A stretch of 64,000 nucleotides of DNA, taken from Actinoallomurus sp963823735. Its GTDB lineage: Bacteria > Actinomycetota > Actinomycetes > Streptosporangiales > Streptosporangiaceae. Positions 44,474 to 53,962 of this stretch are shown piece by piece. The notes under the pieces were generated by a model. The model was given only the letters and a program-made list of their open reading frames with translations. It ran no database searches and was not told where the DNA came from. Positions within the stretch are counted from its first letter, which is position 1. Each line of letters starts with the position of its first letter. The DNA lies in the NCBI GenBank assembly GCA_963823735.1, contig CAWGMO010000010.1, forward strand, positions 496,001 to 560,000, read 5' to 3'. Both the position numbers and the translations under genes were made by a program.

Positions 44474-46072
44474 CTAGATCCTGAAGACGCCGAAGCCGCC
44501 GGTGCGTTCGGCGGCGGGGGCGCTGTTGATGGCGGACAGGCAGAGCCCGAGGACGGTACGCGTGTCGCGCGGGTCGATGACACCGTCGTCGTACAGCCGC
44601 CCGGACAGGAAGAACGGCAGCGACTCCTTCTCGATCTGCTCCTCGACCAGGGCGCGCATCTGCCGGTCGGCCTCCTCGTCGAACTCCTGGCCGCGCGCCT
44701 GCGCCGCCTGGCGCCCCACGATGGACAGCACGCCGGCGAGCTGCGCCGGGCCCATCACCGCGGACTTCGCGCTCGGCCAGGTGAACAGGAAACGCGGGGC
44801 GTACGCCCGGCCGCACATGCCGTAGTTCCCGGCGCCGTACGACGCTCCCATGACGACGGTCAGGTGCGGCACCGAGCTGTTCGACACCGCGTTGATCATC
44901 GTCGCGCCCTGCTTGATGATGCCTCCCTGCTCGTACTCCTTGCCGACCATGTAACCGGTCGTGTTCTGCAGGAACAGCAGCGGGGTGCCGGTCTGGTTCG
45001 CGAGCTGGATGAACTGCGCGGCCTTGGTCGCCTCGGCACCGAACAGCACGCCCTGGGCGTTGGCGAGGATCCCGATCGGGTAGCCGTGCAGGGCGGCCCA
45101 GCCGGTGACGAGGCTCGTGCCGTACAGCGGCTTGAACTCGTCGAAGTCCGAGCCGTCGACGATCCGGGCGATCACCTCGCGCGGGTCGAACGGCACCTTC
45201 AGGTCCTCTGGGACGATGCCGGCCAGCTCGTCCGGGTCATGCGCCGGAGGGCGCGACTCCAGGGGCTCGCGGCCCTGTTTGCGCCAGTTGAGGCGCGCCA
45301 CGACGCGGCGGCCGATACGGAGGGCGTCCTGCTCGTCGGCGGCCATGTAGTCGGCGAGGCCGCTCGTACGCGCGTGCATCTCGGCGCCGCCGAGCTCCTC
45401 GTCGCCGGACTCCTCGCCGGTGGCCATCTTCACCAGCGGAGGCCCGCCGAGGAAGACCTTCGCGCGGTCCTTGACCATGACGACGTAGTCGCTCATGCCC
45501 GGCAGGTACGCGCCGCCGGCCGTGGAGTTGCCGAAGACGAGCGCGATCGTCGGGATGCCCGCGGCGGAGAGCCGGGTGAGGTCGCGGAAGACGCGGCCGC
45601 CCGGGATGAAGATCTCCTTCTGCGTGGGCAGGTCGGCGCCGCCGGACTCGACGAGGTTGATCAGCGGCAGGCGGTTCTCCAGCGCGATGTCGGCGGCTCG
45701 GAACGACTTGGTCACCGTCCACGGGTTGCTCGCCCCGCCGCGTACGGTCGGGTCGCTCGCGACGATCACGCACTCGACGCCCTCGACCACGCCGATCCCG
45801 GTGACGACGCTGGCGCCGACCGCGAAGTCGCTCCCCCAGGCGGCCAGTGGCGACAGCTCCAGGAACGGGGAGTCCGGGTCGATGAGCAGCTCGATCCGCT
45901 CGCGGGCGAGCAGCTTGCCGCGCCCGCGGTGCCGGTCGACGTACTTCGGCCCGCCACCGGCCACCGCCTTGGCCTGCTCGGCGCCGAGCGCCTCGAGCGA
46001 GGCCAGCATCGCCGCCCGCCGCGCGGCGTACACCTCGCCGGCGGGGTCGAGCATGCTGGGAAGAACGGTCAT
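44474..46072 (-). CDS. Acyl-CoA carboxylase beta subunit (carboxyltransferase)
   Basis: The 532-residue carboxyltransferase matches the methylcrotonyl-type AccD family: RGKLLARERIELLIDPDSPF near 52, NLVESGGADLPTQKEIF near 140, and GVLFGAEATKAAQFIQLANQ near 355. Length is as expected for MCC beta. I chose ATG 46072 because 26 further upstream codons have no family similarity. It is first in the carboxyltransferase-alpha-hydratase operon, with about 175 bp of control region shared with the divergent HTH gene. Confidence 0.92.
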   Translation of the reverse strand: MTVLPSMLDPAGEVYAARRAAMLASLEALGAEQAKAVAGGGPKYVDRHRGRGKLLARERIELLIDPDSPFLELSPLAAWGSDFAVGASVVTGIGVVEGVECVIVASDPTVRGGASNPWTVTKSFRAADIALENRLPLINLVESGGADLPTQKEIFIPGGRVFRDLTRLSAAGIPTIALVFGNSTAGGAYLPGMSDYVVMVKDRAKVFLGGPPLVKMATGEESGDEELGGAEMHARTSGLADYMAADEQDALRIGRRVVARLNWRKQGREPLESRPPAHDPDELAGIVPEDLKVPFDPREVIARIVDGSDFDEFKPLYGTSLVTGWAALHGYPIGILANAQGVLFGAEATKAAQFIQLANQTGTPLLFLQNTTGYMVGKEYEQGGIIKQGATMINAVSNSSVPHLTVVMGASYGAGNYGMCGRAYAPRFLFTWPSAKSAVMGPAQLAGVLSIVGRQAAQARGQEFDEEADRQMRALVEEQIEKESLPFFLSGRLYDDGVIDPRDTRTVLGLCLSAINSAPAAERTGGFGVFRI

Positions 46073-46201
46073 CCGGGGGCCTTCCGTTGTGTTCCGGACC
46101 GTCTCGTACGGCCCTCGCCTTGTCGAGTATGGCCAAGCGCCTCGCCGCAAGGAAGATCATTATCGGACTGAGGCGAATCTCATTCGGTCTATTCTCCCAC
46201 C

Positions 46202-46217
46202 GTCAACTTGGGTTGAC
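46202..46217. promoter_or_regulatory. Operator 1 (GTCAAC-N4-GTTGAC)
   Basis: Perfect inverted repeat of 6-bp arms around four bases. Its right arm forms part of a consensus -35 box (TTGACA, 46213-46218). Confidence 0.75.
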
Positions 46218-46242
46218 ATTCCCTCGCGTGTCAACCTATGTT
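46213..46242 (+). promoter_or_regulatory. Leaderless promoter of the HTH/Clp-N genes
   Basis: TTGACA at 46213-46218, 18-bp spacer, TATGTT at 46237-46242. The expected start site falls at about 46249, which is the A of the ATG, and no ribosome site precedes it, so the mRNA is probably leaderless. Both operators overlap the promoter boxes. Confidence 0.65.
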
Positions 46243-46245
46243 GAC
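46230..46245. promoter_or_regulatory. Operator 2 (GTCAAC-N4-GTTGAC)
   Basis: Second perfect copy, centred 28 bp from operator 1 (close to 2.7 helical turns), overlapping the -10 box and ending three bases before the ATG. Confidence 0.75.
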
Positions 46246-46248
46246 GGC

Positions 46249-46482
46249 ATGAGCGATGGAGTCCAGCTCGCCCAGGAGGCGAGCAGCCGCGACCCGGCGG
46301 TAGGGCTGCGAGCGGTCCGCGCACTGCGCGAACTCGCCGAGCGGCTCGAAGCGCTGCAGGTCGGGAACGCACGCGACGCGGGTTGGTCGTGGCAGGAGAT
46401 CGCCGTCTGCCTCGGCGTCAGCAGGCAGGCGGTCCACAAGAAGCACGGCGGCGGCCGGCGGATCCTCGGTAAGGAGCGATAG
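46249..46482 (+). CDS. Small HTH regulator
   Basis: The 77-residue protein has a helical N-terminal part (VGLRAVRALRELAERLEALQ) that may dimerise, and a C-terminal HTH, WSWQEIAVCLGVSRQAVHKK, followed by a basic tail. Twin GTCAAC-N4-GTTGAC sites cover its promoter, so it most likely represses its own operon. The next gene encodes a Clp N-domain protein, three bases after its stop. The same small HTH plus Clp-N pair is common in actinomycetes, but its role is not well known. Confidence 0.85.
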   Translation: MSDGVQLAQEASSRDPAVGLRAVRALRELAERLEALQVGNARDAGWSWQEIAVCLGVSRQAVHKKHGGGRRILGKER

Positions 46483-46485
46483 GAA

Positions 46486-47037
46486 ATGTTCGAACGTTTC
46501 ACGGACGAGGCACGCATGGTCGTGCGGCTGGCGCAGGAGGAGGCCCGCCGGATGCGCCACGACCACATCGGCACCGAACACCTGCTGATCGCCCTCCTCG
46601 CCGAGGACAAGGGGCCCGCCGCGCAGGCGCTGCGCGCCTGCGACGTGGACGTCGCCGACCTGCGCCGGCGGATCCCCTCCACCGCCGTGCCGCGGGCCGG
46701 GCTCGACTCCGAGGCACTGGCGACTCTGGGGATCGATCTGGAGGAGGTGCGCCGGGTGACGGAGGCGAGCTTCGGGCCGGGCGCCCTGGACACGACGAGC
46801 CCGGGCGCGGTGCGCAGCGGGCACATCCCCTTCGCGAAGCGCTCCAAGAAGGTGCTGGAACTGTCACTGCGTGAGGCCCTGCGGCTGGGACACAAGTACA
46901 TCGGCACCGGCCACCTCCTCCTCGGCCTGCTCCGCGAGGGCGAGGGCCTCGGCGCCAAGCTCCTCGTCGACGCGGGCGTCGACCTCCCCTCCCTCCGGAA
47001 CGACGTCACCCGCCGCATCACCTCCGAAGCGGCGTGA
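46486..47037 (+). CDS. Stand-alone Clp N-terminal domain protein
   Basis: The 183-residue product consists of two Clp-N repeats without AAA+ modules: the first begins MFERFTDEARMVVRLAQEEA with HDHIGTEHLLIALL, the second contains VLELSLREALRLGHKYIGTGHLLLGLLREGEG. In ClpC the N-domain binds adaptors and substrates, so a free copy could act as an adaptor, decoy or sensor for the ClpC-ClpP protease. It is translated just after the HTH gene (AAGGAG upstream) and shares its control. Confidence 0.88.
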   Translation: MFERFTDEARMVVRLAQEEARRMRHDHIGTEHLLIALLAEDKGPAAQALRACDVDVADLRRRIPSTAVPRAGLDSEALATLGIDLEEVRRVTEASFGPGALDTTSPGAVRSGHIPFAKRSKKVLELSLREALRLGHKYIGTGHLLLGLLREGEGLGAKLLVDAGVDLPSLRNDVTRRITSEAA

Positions 47038-47040
47038 GCC

Positions 47041-47073
47041 GGGCGGCGGGCCGGCCCGTCCGGCCCGCCGCCC
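47041..47073 (+). terminator. Terminator after the Clp-N gene
   Basis: Perfect 14-bp arms (GGGCGGCGGGCCGG and complement) with a 5-nt loop, starting four bases after the stop codon. Confidence 0.75.
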
Positions 47074-47096
47074 GCACGGTCGGCAGACTTGTACCG

Positions 47097-47836
47097 ATGC
47101 GAGAGATCCACGACCCCGGTGAACTGGCCGGCCTGTGCGGCGGCGACACCCTGTGCGTGTGGGCGGCGCAGGGGCTGGCCGGGTCCGGCCGCGCCTGGGC
47201 CGGTGAGAGCGGGCGCGCGGTGGCCGTGGCGGGCCCGGGCCTGTCGGCGCGCGACCGGCTCGCGGTGTACGGGCCGCCGGCGGAGGCAGTCACGCTGGTC
47301 CGGTCGCTGCTGCCCGGCTCGGGCCCACGTACCGGCCGCTGGGCGACCCGGAACTGATCGACCACGTGGTGAAAGGCGTCCCGTCGCTGGTCCACGCGGG
47401 CGCGTTCGCCTGGATGGAGACCGGCTCCGCCGTCACGGAACCTCAGGCAGGAGTGGCCCGATGGCTGGGTGAGGACGCGATGGCCGAGATCACTTCACTG
47501 CTGGACGCGGAGTTCCCCGGCTCGTACGCGCGGCCCGGGGTGGCCGGCGTGGAGCGGTGGGCGGGTGTACGCGATCGTGCGGGGCGGCTGGTGGCGGTCG
47601 CGGCGCTCGGATGGTCGGCGCCGTCCGTCGGGCTGCTGGTCGGGGTGGCCGTGCGCGCCGACGCCCGCGGGCTCGGCGCGGGGGGCGAGGTGTGCCGGTT
47701 CGTGCTCGGCGACGGGCTGGCCCGGCACGGAACCGTCGCCCTGATGGTCGACGCGGGCAACCTGGCGGCGATACGCCTCTACCGGCGCCTCGGACTCGGC
47801 CACCGGCCGATGAGCGCCGCACGCGTCCTGCTCTGA
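47097..47836 (+). CDS. GNAT-family acetyltransferase (one frameshift)
   Basis: About 246 residues after repair. The C-terminal half holds the GNAT fold: VGLLVGVAVRADARGLGAGGEV near 177 is the acetyl-CoA loop, and LMVDAGNLAAIRLYRRLGLGH near 218 is the typical C-terminal strand-helix. The N-terminal half (LCVWAAQGLAGSGRAWAGES) is variable. The frame changes near 47,325 at a GGGCCC run, here most simply by one missing base. Substrate unknown. Confidence 0.75.
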
Positions 47837-48006
47837 CGAGGGCCCTGACGCCACCTTCGCCACACGGCGTCGCCGAACCGTCAATGAGCGGCGTGTGGCG
47901 CAGCGCGAACGAGTGGTTTGCCTCGATAAGATGCCGTCACGGCTTTTACGGTGGAAGGCCGGGTCGCGTGGTCGACGTGCCGTGGTGACCGACGGGGAGG
48001 ATGAGC

Positions 48007-50997
48007 GTGGCCGGTCAAGAGACGCCTGACGGCGCTCCGATTGAAGACCAGCCGCCCGAGGAGCCGGGGCCCGCCCCCGCTCCCCCGCACGGCCGACCGC
48101 CCTCGACCCCCGCGCCCGGTGAGGGGGACCCCACGTCGGAGAACCCGTGGCCCCCGTCGGTGACGGCGGAAGGGCCGTGGGCCGTGTCGCCGCCTCTTCC
48201 CTCCGGGCCATGGTCGGTTTCGGTGCCGGAGCCTCCGGCCGAGGGTTCCTGGTCCGTTCCTCCTCCTCCGCCGCCCGCGGACTGGGGACGGGACGCCGGT
48301 GCGCCCGCGCTTCCGCCCTGGGCGGCGCCGCCGCCGTTCAGCCCGGTGGACGAGACGTCCGGCGATGACTCCTCCGACCCCTGGCGGATCGCGCCGCAGC
48401 CTCCGTGGAATCCCTCGGCGGAGCCGCCGCCGCCCTCCCCGCCGGCCACCTACTACGACCCGGCTGCGCGTGAGCCGGCCCGGCGGCCTCCTGGTGGTCC
48501 CGTTCATCCGCCTGGTCCGGGCGGGCGGGTGCCCGGTCCGCCACCGGGACCCGTCGACCCCAACGCCACCGCTCTCGACCTGCCGCCTTCCGCGACCGCG
48601 CCGCGGTCGACGCCCAGGCCGCCCTCAGAGACGCGTGCCTCCGGGCCGTACCCGACCGTCTTCGACGAGCCCTGGCGGCGGGAGACGCCCGCGCGGCGCA
48701 GCAGTGGTGTGCCGGTGCGGCCGATCGTCATCGGTGCCGCCGGGGTCGCCGTGGCGGCGCTCATCGCGGGCGGGATCGTCGTCTTCTCCGGTGGGCACGG
48801 TGGCGGGCACGCCACGGACGGGCCGCCCGCCAAGCTCGCCGGGGCCGTCTTCACGACCGACCCGAACGCCAAGACGGACGGGCGGGACCAGGAGCTGCTC
48901 GGTGTCGCCTCCGCGGGGTCGATCGTCGTGGCGATCGGCGGGGAGGCCGGGACCGCGGACTACCGTGGCGAGTTCCTCGTCTCCAGTGACGGCGGCCGGT
49001 CGTTCCGGCTCGCTGACGTGCGCACCGCGCAGGGAGACGAGCCCGGGGGCGGGGACACGCCCCGTGTCGTCGCCGGGTCCGACGGCGCCTGGGTCGCGCT
49101 CGGCGGGTCGCACGCGGGTACGGCCGTCTGGACGAGCCGCGACGGGAAGTCGTGGATCCGGCAGCCCGACGCCACGGGCGCCGCGTTCGGGCGGGACAAG
49201 ATCACCCGGGTCGCCAGGACCGGCAGCGGGTTCGTCGCCGTCGGGAACACCTCCCAGAAGGGCGACTACTCCGACGCAGTCCCGGTCGTGTGGCTGTCGG
49301 AGGACGGCCGTCACTGGGAGCGGCTCGGCAACGACCAGCTGAAGATGTCGCTGAGCGGCGGCCCGCTGTCGCTGATCGACGTCGCGGCGGCCGGCAACAA
49401 CGTCATCGCGTACGGCTGGACCAGTAACGCCAAGGGGCAGGTCGTCAAGGACGGCGTGTGGCGTTCGGCGGACGGCGGGCGCTCCTGGAAGCCCGTCGAC
49501 ATCCCGCACCCGAAGGGCTCGGCGGGGCCGGGCATCGCGATCGCGGCGACGCCCTCGGGCTTCGTCGCCGGGAGGAACGCCAGCAGCAAGTCCGAGCGGT
49601 ACGGCGTCGTGATGACGTCGCCGGACGGCGTCCGCTGGGCGTCCTCGGGCGAGATCCACCTGCCGGGGTACGGCGGGCTCCAGCGGTTCGCCGGCACCGA
49701 CCGTGGCATGGCCGCGGTGATCGGCGGCGACAAGAAGGTGCTGATCGCGCGCAGCGCGGACGGCCGTACCTGGCAGAACGCCGGTGAGGTGCCGGTGTCC
49801 GCGGGCCGTACGGTCGAGGGCGTCGCGGTGACCGCCGGCGCGACCGTCGTCGCGGCGAGGGACGACGACGGCCAGGAGGCCGACGCGGTCCTGGCCGTAC
49901 GCGACACGCTCGGCCAGGAGATCCCCGTCGACCTCGCGCGCGTGGCGGGGGCGGTCACGCCGGACCGTACGGTGACGTCGGTCGCGGCGGGGCGCGCCGC
50001 GGCGGTGGCGGTCGGCAGCACGAACGGCGACGCCGCGGTGTGGACCTCCTCCGACGGCGACCGCTGGACGCGCGGGCGCGACACCGGGCAGGCCCTCGCG
50101 CGGCCCGGCAAGCAGCGCCTCCTCAGCGTCGCGCCGGGCGGCGCGGGATGGCTGGCCGTCGGCACCGACGGGAACCGGCCGCTGGTCGTCACCTCGGCGG
50201 ACGGCGCGGCCTGGCGCGCGGACGCGGGCGGCGCCTTCGCGCCCGGCAAGGACGGCCACGCCGCGACGTACTCCGCGGCGGCCGGACCGTCCGGGTACGT
50301 GGTCGTCGGCGAGAGCGGGTACTCCGCGGGCACCTGGTACTCCCCCGACCTGAAGACGTGGAAGCGCGGCGGCGGCGCCGACCTGGCCGGCACCAAGGCG
50401 GCGAACCGCTGGATGCGCGGCGTCGTCGCCGGGCCGTCGGGGTACGTCGCGGTCGGCGGCCTCAGCGACCCCGCGGTGAAGAACGCCCCGCGAGGGCGGC
50501 CCGCCGTGTGGACCTCGCCCGACGGCGCGACGTGGACGATGAAGCCGCTGACGCCTCCGTCTGGTGCTCAGGAGGGCTGGTTCGACAAGGTCGCGGTGAA
50601 GGGGAACCTGCTCGTCGCCTCCGGTACCGCGACGACCAACTCCGGCCGCAGCGCCTTCGCGTACACCTCCGCCGACGGCGGAGGTACGTGGCAGGAGGTC
50701 CAGCTTCCGTCCGTGGGCCAGGCCGGCGACACGGTCCTCACCGCGCTGACGGCGACGCCGAAGGGCTTCGTGCTGGCGGGCACCGTCGGGGCGTCGGGGC
50801 GTTCGGACGTCGTGCTGTGGACCTCCGCGGACGGGCGTTCGTGGACGGCGCGGACCCCGCAGGGAACGGGCCTGTCCGGGCGCGGCGACCAGTGGCTCAC
50901 CGGCATGACCGCGCTCGGCGGCGACCTGGTGGCCGTCGGGGTCACCGCGGACCACCAGGGTGAGCAGCCGACGCTGTGGCAGCGGCCACTGCCGTGA
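48007..50997 (+). CDS. Large membrane-anchored Asp-box (BNR) repeat protein
   Basis: About 996 residues. Residues 1-240 are a proline-rich, probably disordered cytoplasmic region with repeated PW/SW motifs (EGPWAVSPP, SGPWSVSVP, EGSWSVPP). One helix at about 245-265 (PIVIGAAGVAVAALIAGGIV) anchors it. The outer part has about twelve Asp-box motifs (SXDGXXW type: SRDGKSW, SEDGRHW, SADGRTW, SSDGDRW, SPDGATW and others), which fold as beta-propeller blades, probably two propellers. Binding of glycans or proteins is likely; no sialidase catalytic residues were identified. GTG 48007, six bases after GGAGG, is preferred over the ATG at 48001. Confidence 0.85.
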   Translation: MAGQETPDGAPIEDQPPEEPGPAPAPPHGRPPSTPAPGEGDPTSENPWPPSVTAEGPWAVSPPLPSGPWSVSVPEPPAEGSWSVPPPPPPADWGRDAGAPALPPWAAPPPFSPVDETSGDDSSDPWRIAPQPPWNPSAEPPPPSPPATYYDPAAREPARRPPGGPVHPPGPGGRVPGPPPGPVDPNATALDLPPSATAPRSTPRPPSETRASGPYPTVFDEPWRRETPARRSSGVPVRPIVIGAAGVAVAALIAGGIVVFSGGHGGGHATDGPPAKLAGAVFTTDPNAKTDGRDQELLGVASAGSIVVAIGGEAGTADYRGEFLVSSDGGRSFRLADVRTAQGDEPGGGDTPRVVAGSDGAWVALGGSHAGTAVWTSRDGKSWIRQPDATGAAFGRDKITRVARTGSGFVAVGNTSQKGDYSDAVPVVWLSEDGRHWERLGNDQLKMSLSGGPLSLIDVAAAGNNVIAYGWTSNAKGQVVKDGVWRSADGGRSWKPVDIPHPKGSAGPGIAIAATPSGFVAGRNASSKSERYGVVMTSPDGVRWASSGEIHLPGYGGLQRFAGTDRGMAAVIGGDKKVLIARSADGRTWQNAGEVPVSAGRTVEGVAVTAGATVVAARDDDGQEADAVLAVRDTLGQEIPVDLARVAGAVTPDRTVTSVAAGRAAAVAVGSTNGDAAVWTSSDGDRWTRGRDTGQALARPGKQRLLSVAPGGAGWLAVGTDGNRPLVVTSADGAAWRADAGGAFAPGKDGHAATYSAAAGPSGYVVVGESGYSAGTWYSPDLKTWKRGGGADLAGTKAANRWMRGVVAGPSGYVAVGGLSDPAVKNAPRGRPAVWTSPDGATWTMKPLTPPSGAQEGWFDKVAVKGNLLVASGTATTNSGRSAFAYTSADGGGTWQEVQLPSVGQAGDTVLTALTATPKGFVLAGTVGASGRSDVVLWTSADGRSWTARTPQGTGLSGRGDQWLTGMTALGGDLVAVGVTADHQGEQPTLWQRPLP

Positions 50998-52105
50998 GGG
51001 GTCGAACACGCCGGTTCCGCGCGGTCGCGGCCACCGTGTCACTGCTGGCCGGGGCCACCGGGTGCGCCCTGGGGGCGCGGGCGAAGGCGAGCGTCCACCA
51101 CCCGCTCGCGGTCCCGCCGCCGAAACCGGCGATGCGCGTCATGCCGCTCGGCGACTCGATCACCGACGGACTCCTGCCGCCGGGCGGCTACCGCAGCGAC
51201 CTGTGGCAGTACCTGACCGCCGACGGGCTGGACGCGGACTTCGTCGGCTCACGGTCGAACGGGCCGCCCCAGCTCGGCGACCGCGACGAGGAGGGCCACC
51301 CGGGCTGGCGGATCCAGGAGCTGTACGCGCACGCGCGCGGCTGGCTGCTCCGGTACCGCCCGGACGTGGTCCTGTTGCACATCGGCACCAACGACGTCAT
51401 CCAGCGGTCGAACCTCAAGCGGGCACCGCGACGGCTGGGCGCGCTGGTCGACCTCATCGCCGACGACCCTGCCGTCCGCCCACGTGTACGTCGCGACGAT
51501 CATCCCGCTGGCCGACCCGGCGGGCGAGCGGAGGGTACGCGCGTTCAACGCCGCCGTGCCCGGCCTCGTGTCCGAACGCGCCGCCAAGGGCCGGCACGTC
51601 CACCTCGTCGACATGCACGCCGCGCTGACCGGCAAGGACATCTCCGTCGACGGCATCCACCCGACGAACGGCGGCTACTCAAAGATGGCCGCCCGCTGGT
51701 ACTCCGCGCTGACCGGCGTGCCGACGACGCGCTGGGAGGCGGAGAAACCGGCGTACACGACGGTCAACAACGGCGAACGCCTCACGACGGGCACCGCCTC
51801 GGGCAACGGCAAGGTCGGCTACCTGTCGGCCCCGGGAAGCTATCTGGAGTACGCCGTCCAGGCCCCGCGCGACGGCACGTCGCCTGTACGTACGCGCGGG
51901 CGACGGCATGAGCGGCCCGTGCTCCCAGCGCCTGACCGTCGACGGCGCCCCGCACGGCCTGCTGACCTACTCCGCGTACGGCTGGGACCGCTGGACCATC
52001 ACCGCGACGGACATCACCCTGCACGCGGGCCGCAACACCGTACGTTTCACCCGCGCCACGTGCAGCGCGGAGATGGACTCGATCGACCTCGCCCCGGCGC
52101 GCTGA
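50994..52105 (+). CDS. Secreted SGNH hydrolase with C-terminal CBM-like domain (two frameshifts)
   Basis: About 369 residues after repair. A signal ending near GATGCALGA (possible lipoprotein Cys) is followed by an SGNH esterase: block I MPLGDSITDG (nucleophile Ser), block III HIGTNDVIQ, block V DGIHPTNGGYSKMA with the Asp and His. A C-terminal domain of about 130 residues (YLEYAVQAPRDG, then NTVRFTRATCSAEMDSIDL) resembles CBM6/35 sugar-binding modules. Extra bases near 51,475 and 51,885 break the frame. Its GTG overlaps the stop of the Asp-box gene (GTGA), so the two are co-expressed. Probable deacetylation of a surface glycan. Confidence 0.82.
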
Positions 52106-52118
52106 GAGCCGAGCCGCC

Positions 52119-53291
52119 TCACTTCGCCGAGGCGGCGCACTCGCCGCTCGGCGTTTCCACTTCGGCGGGCGGTTCGGCCGGTGGGTGGTCCGCGGTGCGG
52201 ATCTGAGACAGGGCGGCCTTCAGGCGGGGGCGCAGGGTCAGGCTGGGCCGGGCGTTCGACCAAGACGTGGATGGCGTACGCCAGCAGGAGCGAGCCCGCG
52301 ATCAGTACGCCGAGCACCCCCAGCGGCCCATGTGGGGCGGCGGCGAGGAGAAGGTGCGGGAGACCGTCTGGTGGACCAGGTAGAGCGGGTACGTCAGCAT
52401 GCCCAGCACCGTGAGGCCGCGCCAGCGCAGCCACGACAGGCGGTGCGTCGCCACCAGGGCCATCACGGCGAAGATCGCCGTCACCACCGCCGGGATGACG
52501 TACTCCGATCGGCCCGGCACCGTGAAGTCGGGGAAGTTGTACTTCACGTCGTAGTAGAGCCGAGCGCCCAGCCAGCAGCCGATCAGCAGCCAGACGATCA
52601 GGTTGTGCCCGTACCGGTAGATCAGGTAGAAGCCCATCCCGGCCACGAAGAACGGCGCGTACCTCCACAGGAGCAGCACCTTCGCGAACCCGGCGCCGCC
52701 TCCAGGGCGAACACGCTCAGCAGCAGCCACGGCGCCATGAACGCCACGCACCGCCGGTAGGTGATGCCCCGCCACAGCGAGCAGCGTGATCAGCGCGTAG
52801 AAGTGCAGCTCGACGTAGAGGGTCCAGTAGACGACCTCCATGCGCTGCGACCCGATGCCCTCCTGGAGCATCGTGAGGTTCGGGATGAACCGCGTCAGCG
52901 GGCCGTCGGTGCCCGGCCCGAACGGCGACGGCCGCGAGGCGGAACGCCACGTACACCGCGAGGGACAGCGTCACGCCGACCCAGTACGCGGGGAACAGCC
53001 GCAGGACCGCGGAGACCGCGAAGTCGCCGGGCTTGCGGCCCCACACGCTCATCAGGATGACGAAGCCGCTGATCAGGAAGAACAGCTCGACGCCGAGGAA
53101 GCCGTAGCGCGTGACGCCGGCCCAGCTCGGGGAACGACCTCGCGCGCGCTCCCGCCGGGCCACTCCGGCGCGGGCACGCCGGTGAAGTGGTGCAGCATCA
53201 CGGCCGCGGCGGCGACGAAGCGCAGGAGGTACAGCTCGCGCAGCCGCCGTTCGGGACGGCCGTCCACGAGGCGCGGGTTCTCGATGGCCAT
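52119..53291 (-). CDS. Acyltransferase family 3 (OafA/YrhL type) membrane protein (several frameshifts)
   Basis: About 390 residues. The N-terminus LRELYLLRFVAAAAVMLHHFTG holds the catalytic-type Arg and His of acyltransferase 3 proteins. Later segments VELFFLISGFVILMS, YWTLYVELHFYALI and FFVAGMGFYLIYRYG alternate with loops as in the ten-helix fold, and TYPLYLVHQ precedes the last helices. These enzymes O-acetylate or otherwise acylate exported glycans. The reading frame shifts at least five times (near 53,140, 52,920, 52,780, 52,700 and 52,320). It is last in the galactofuran operon, overlapping the methyltransferase stop by one base (TGATG). Confidence 0.78.
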
Positions 53292-53930
53292 CAGATGTCC
53301 GTGATCCGCACGACGACCTGCTCGTTCCCCGAGGTGTACGCCTCGTACTCGAACCGCGCGCCGGGGAGGCGACCCACTCCCGCCACGCGCGGTACTCGTG
53401 GTCCTGCCAGCCTGGATAGTTGAAGTACTCGTCGAAGACGATGACGCTGCCGGGCCGCAGGCGCGGGCCGACGTGGCGGAGCACGGTCGCGGCCGAGGAG
53501 TACAGGTCGGAGTCGACGTGCACGAAGGCGACCGGCTCCGGGTGGGACTCCAGGAAGCCCGGCAGGGTGTCCTCGAACAGGCCGACGACCAGCTCGGCGC
53601 CGAGCACCTCCGGCGGCGCGTCGACGGCGAAGTGGCCCTTCGGGAAGCCGTCGCGCCAGTCCTCGGGCAGCCCCTGGAAGGAGTCGAAGCCGAAGACGTT
53701 CTTCCCGTCGCGTCCGGCGGTGATGACCCGCAGCGTGCCGCCGGAGTGGACGCCGAACTCCAGGGCCATGCCCTCCTGCCCGGCGGCGAGCGAGAGGGCG
53801 TACTCCAGCGTGGCGACCGGGTCGGTGAAGGACGGGATGTCCGCCATGCCCGCGCGGACGATCTTGGCGGTGGCACGCTCCGAGGCGGCCTCTTCGCGTC
53901 CCCGGTGGCGCTGCGCCTGCTCCAGCGCGC
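53291..53930 (-). CDS. TylF/macrocin-type SAM-dependent O-methyltransferase (frameshift)
   Basis: About 210 residues. GMALEFGVHSGGTLRVI near 52 is the SAM-binding motif, FGFDSFQGLPEDW follows, and FVHVDSDLYSSAATVLRHV with VIVFDEYFNYPGW carries the metal-binding acids of the TylF family. Members methylate sugar hydroxyls in antibiotics and polysaccharides. One shift near 53,370 separates the last 22 residues (ending VVVRITDI). The exact start is unclear; an internal ATG lies at 53847. Position between wzt and the acyltransferase suggests methyl capping of the exported galactan. Confidence 0.72.
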
Positions 53931-53962
53931 CCTCCGGCGGCGACCAGGAGGTCGACCGCGTC

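Noticed and set aside
46072..46150. Longer carboxyltransferase N-terminus
   Set aside because: The extra 26 residues have no similarity to carboxyltransferases; the ATG at 46072 begins the normal protein.
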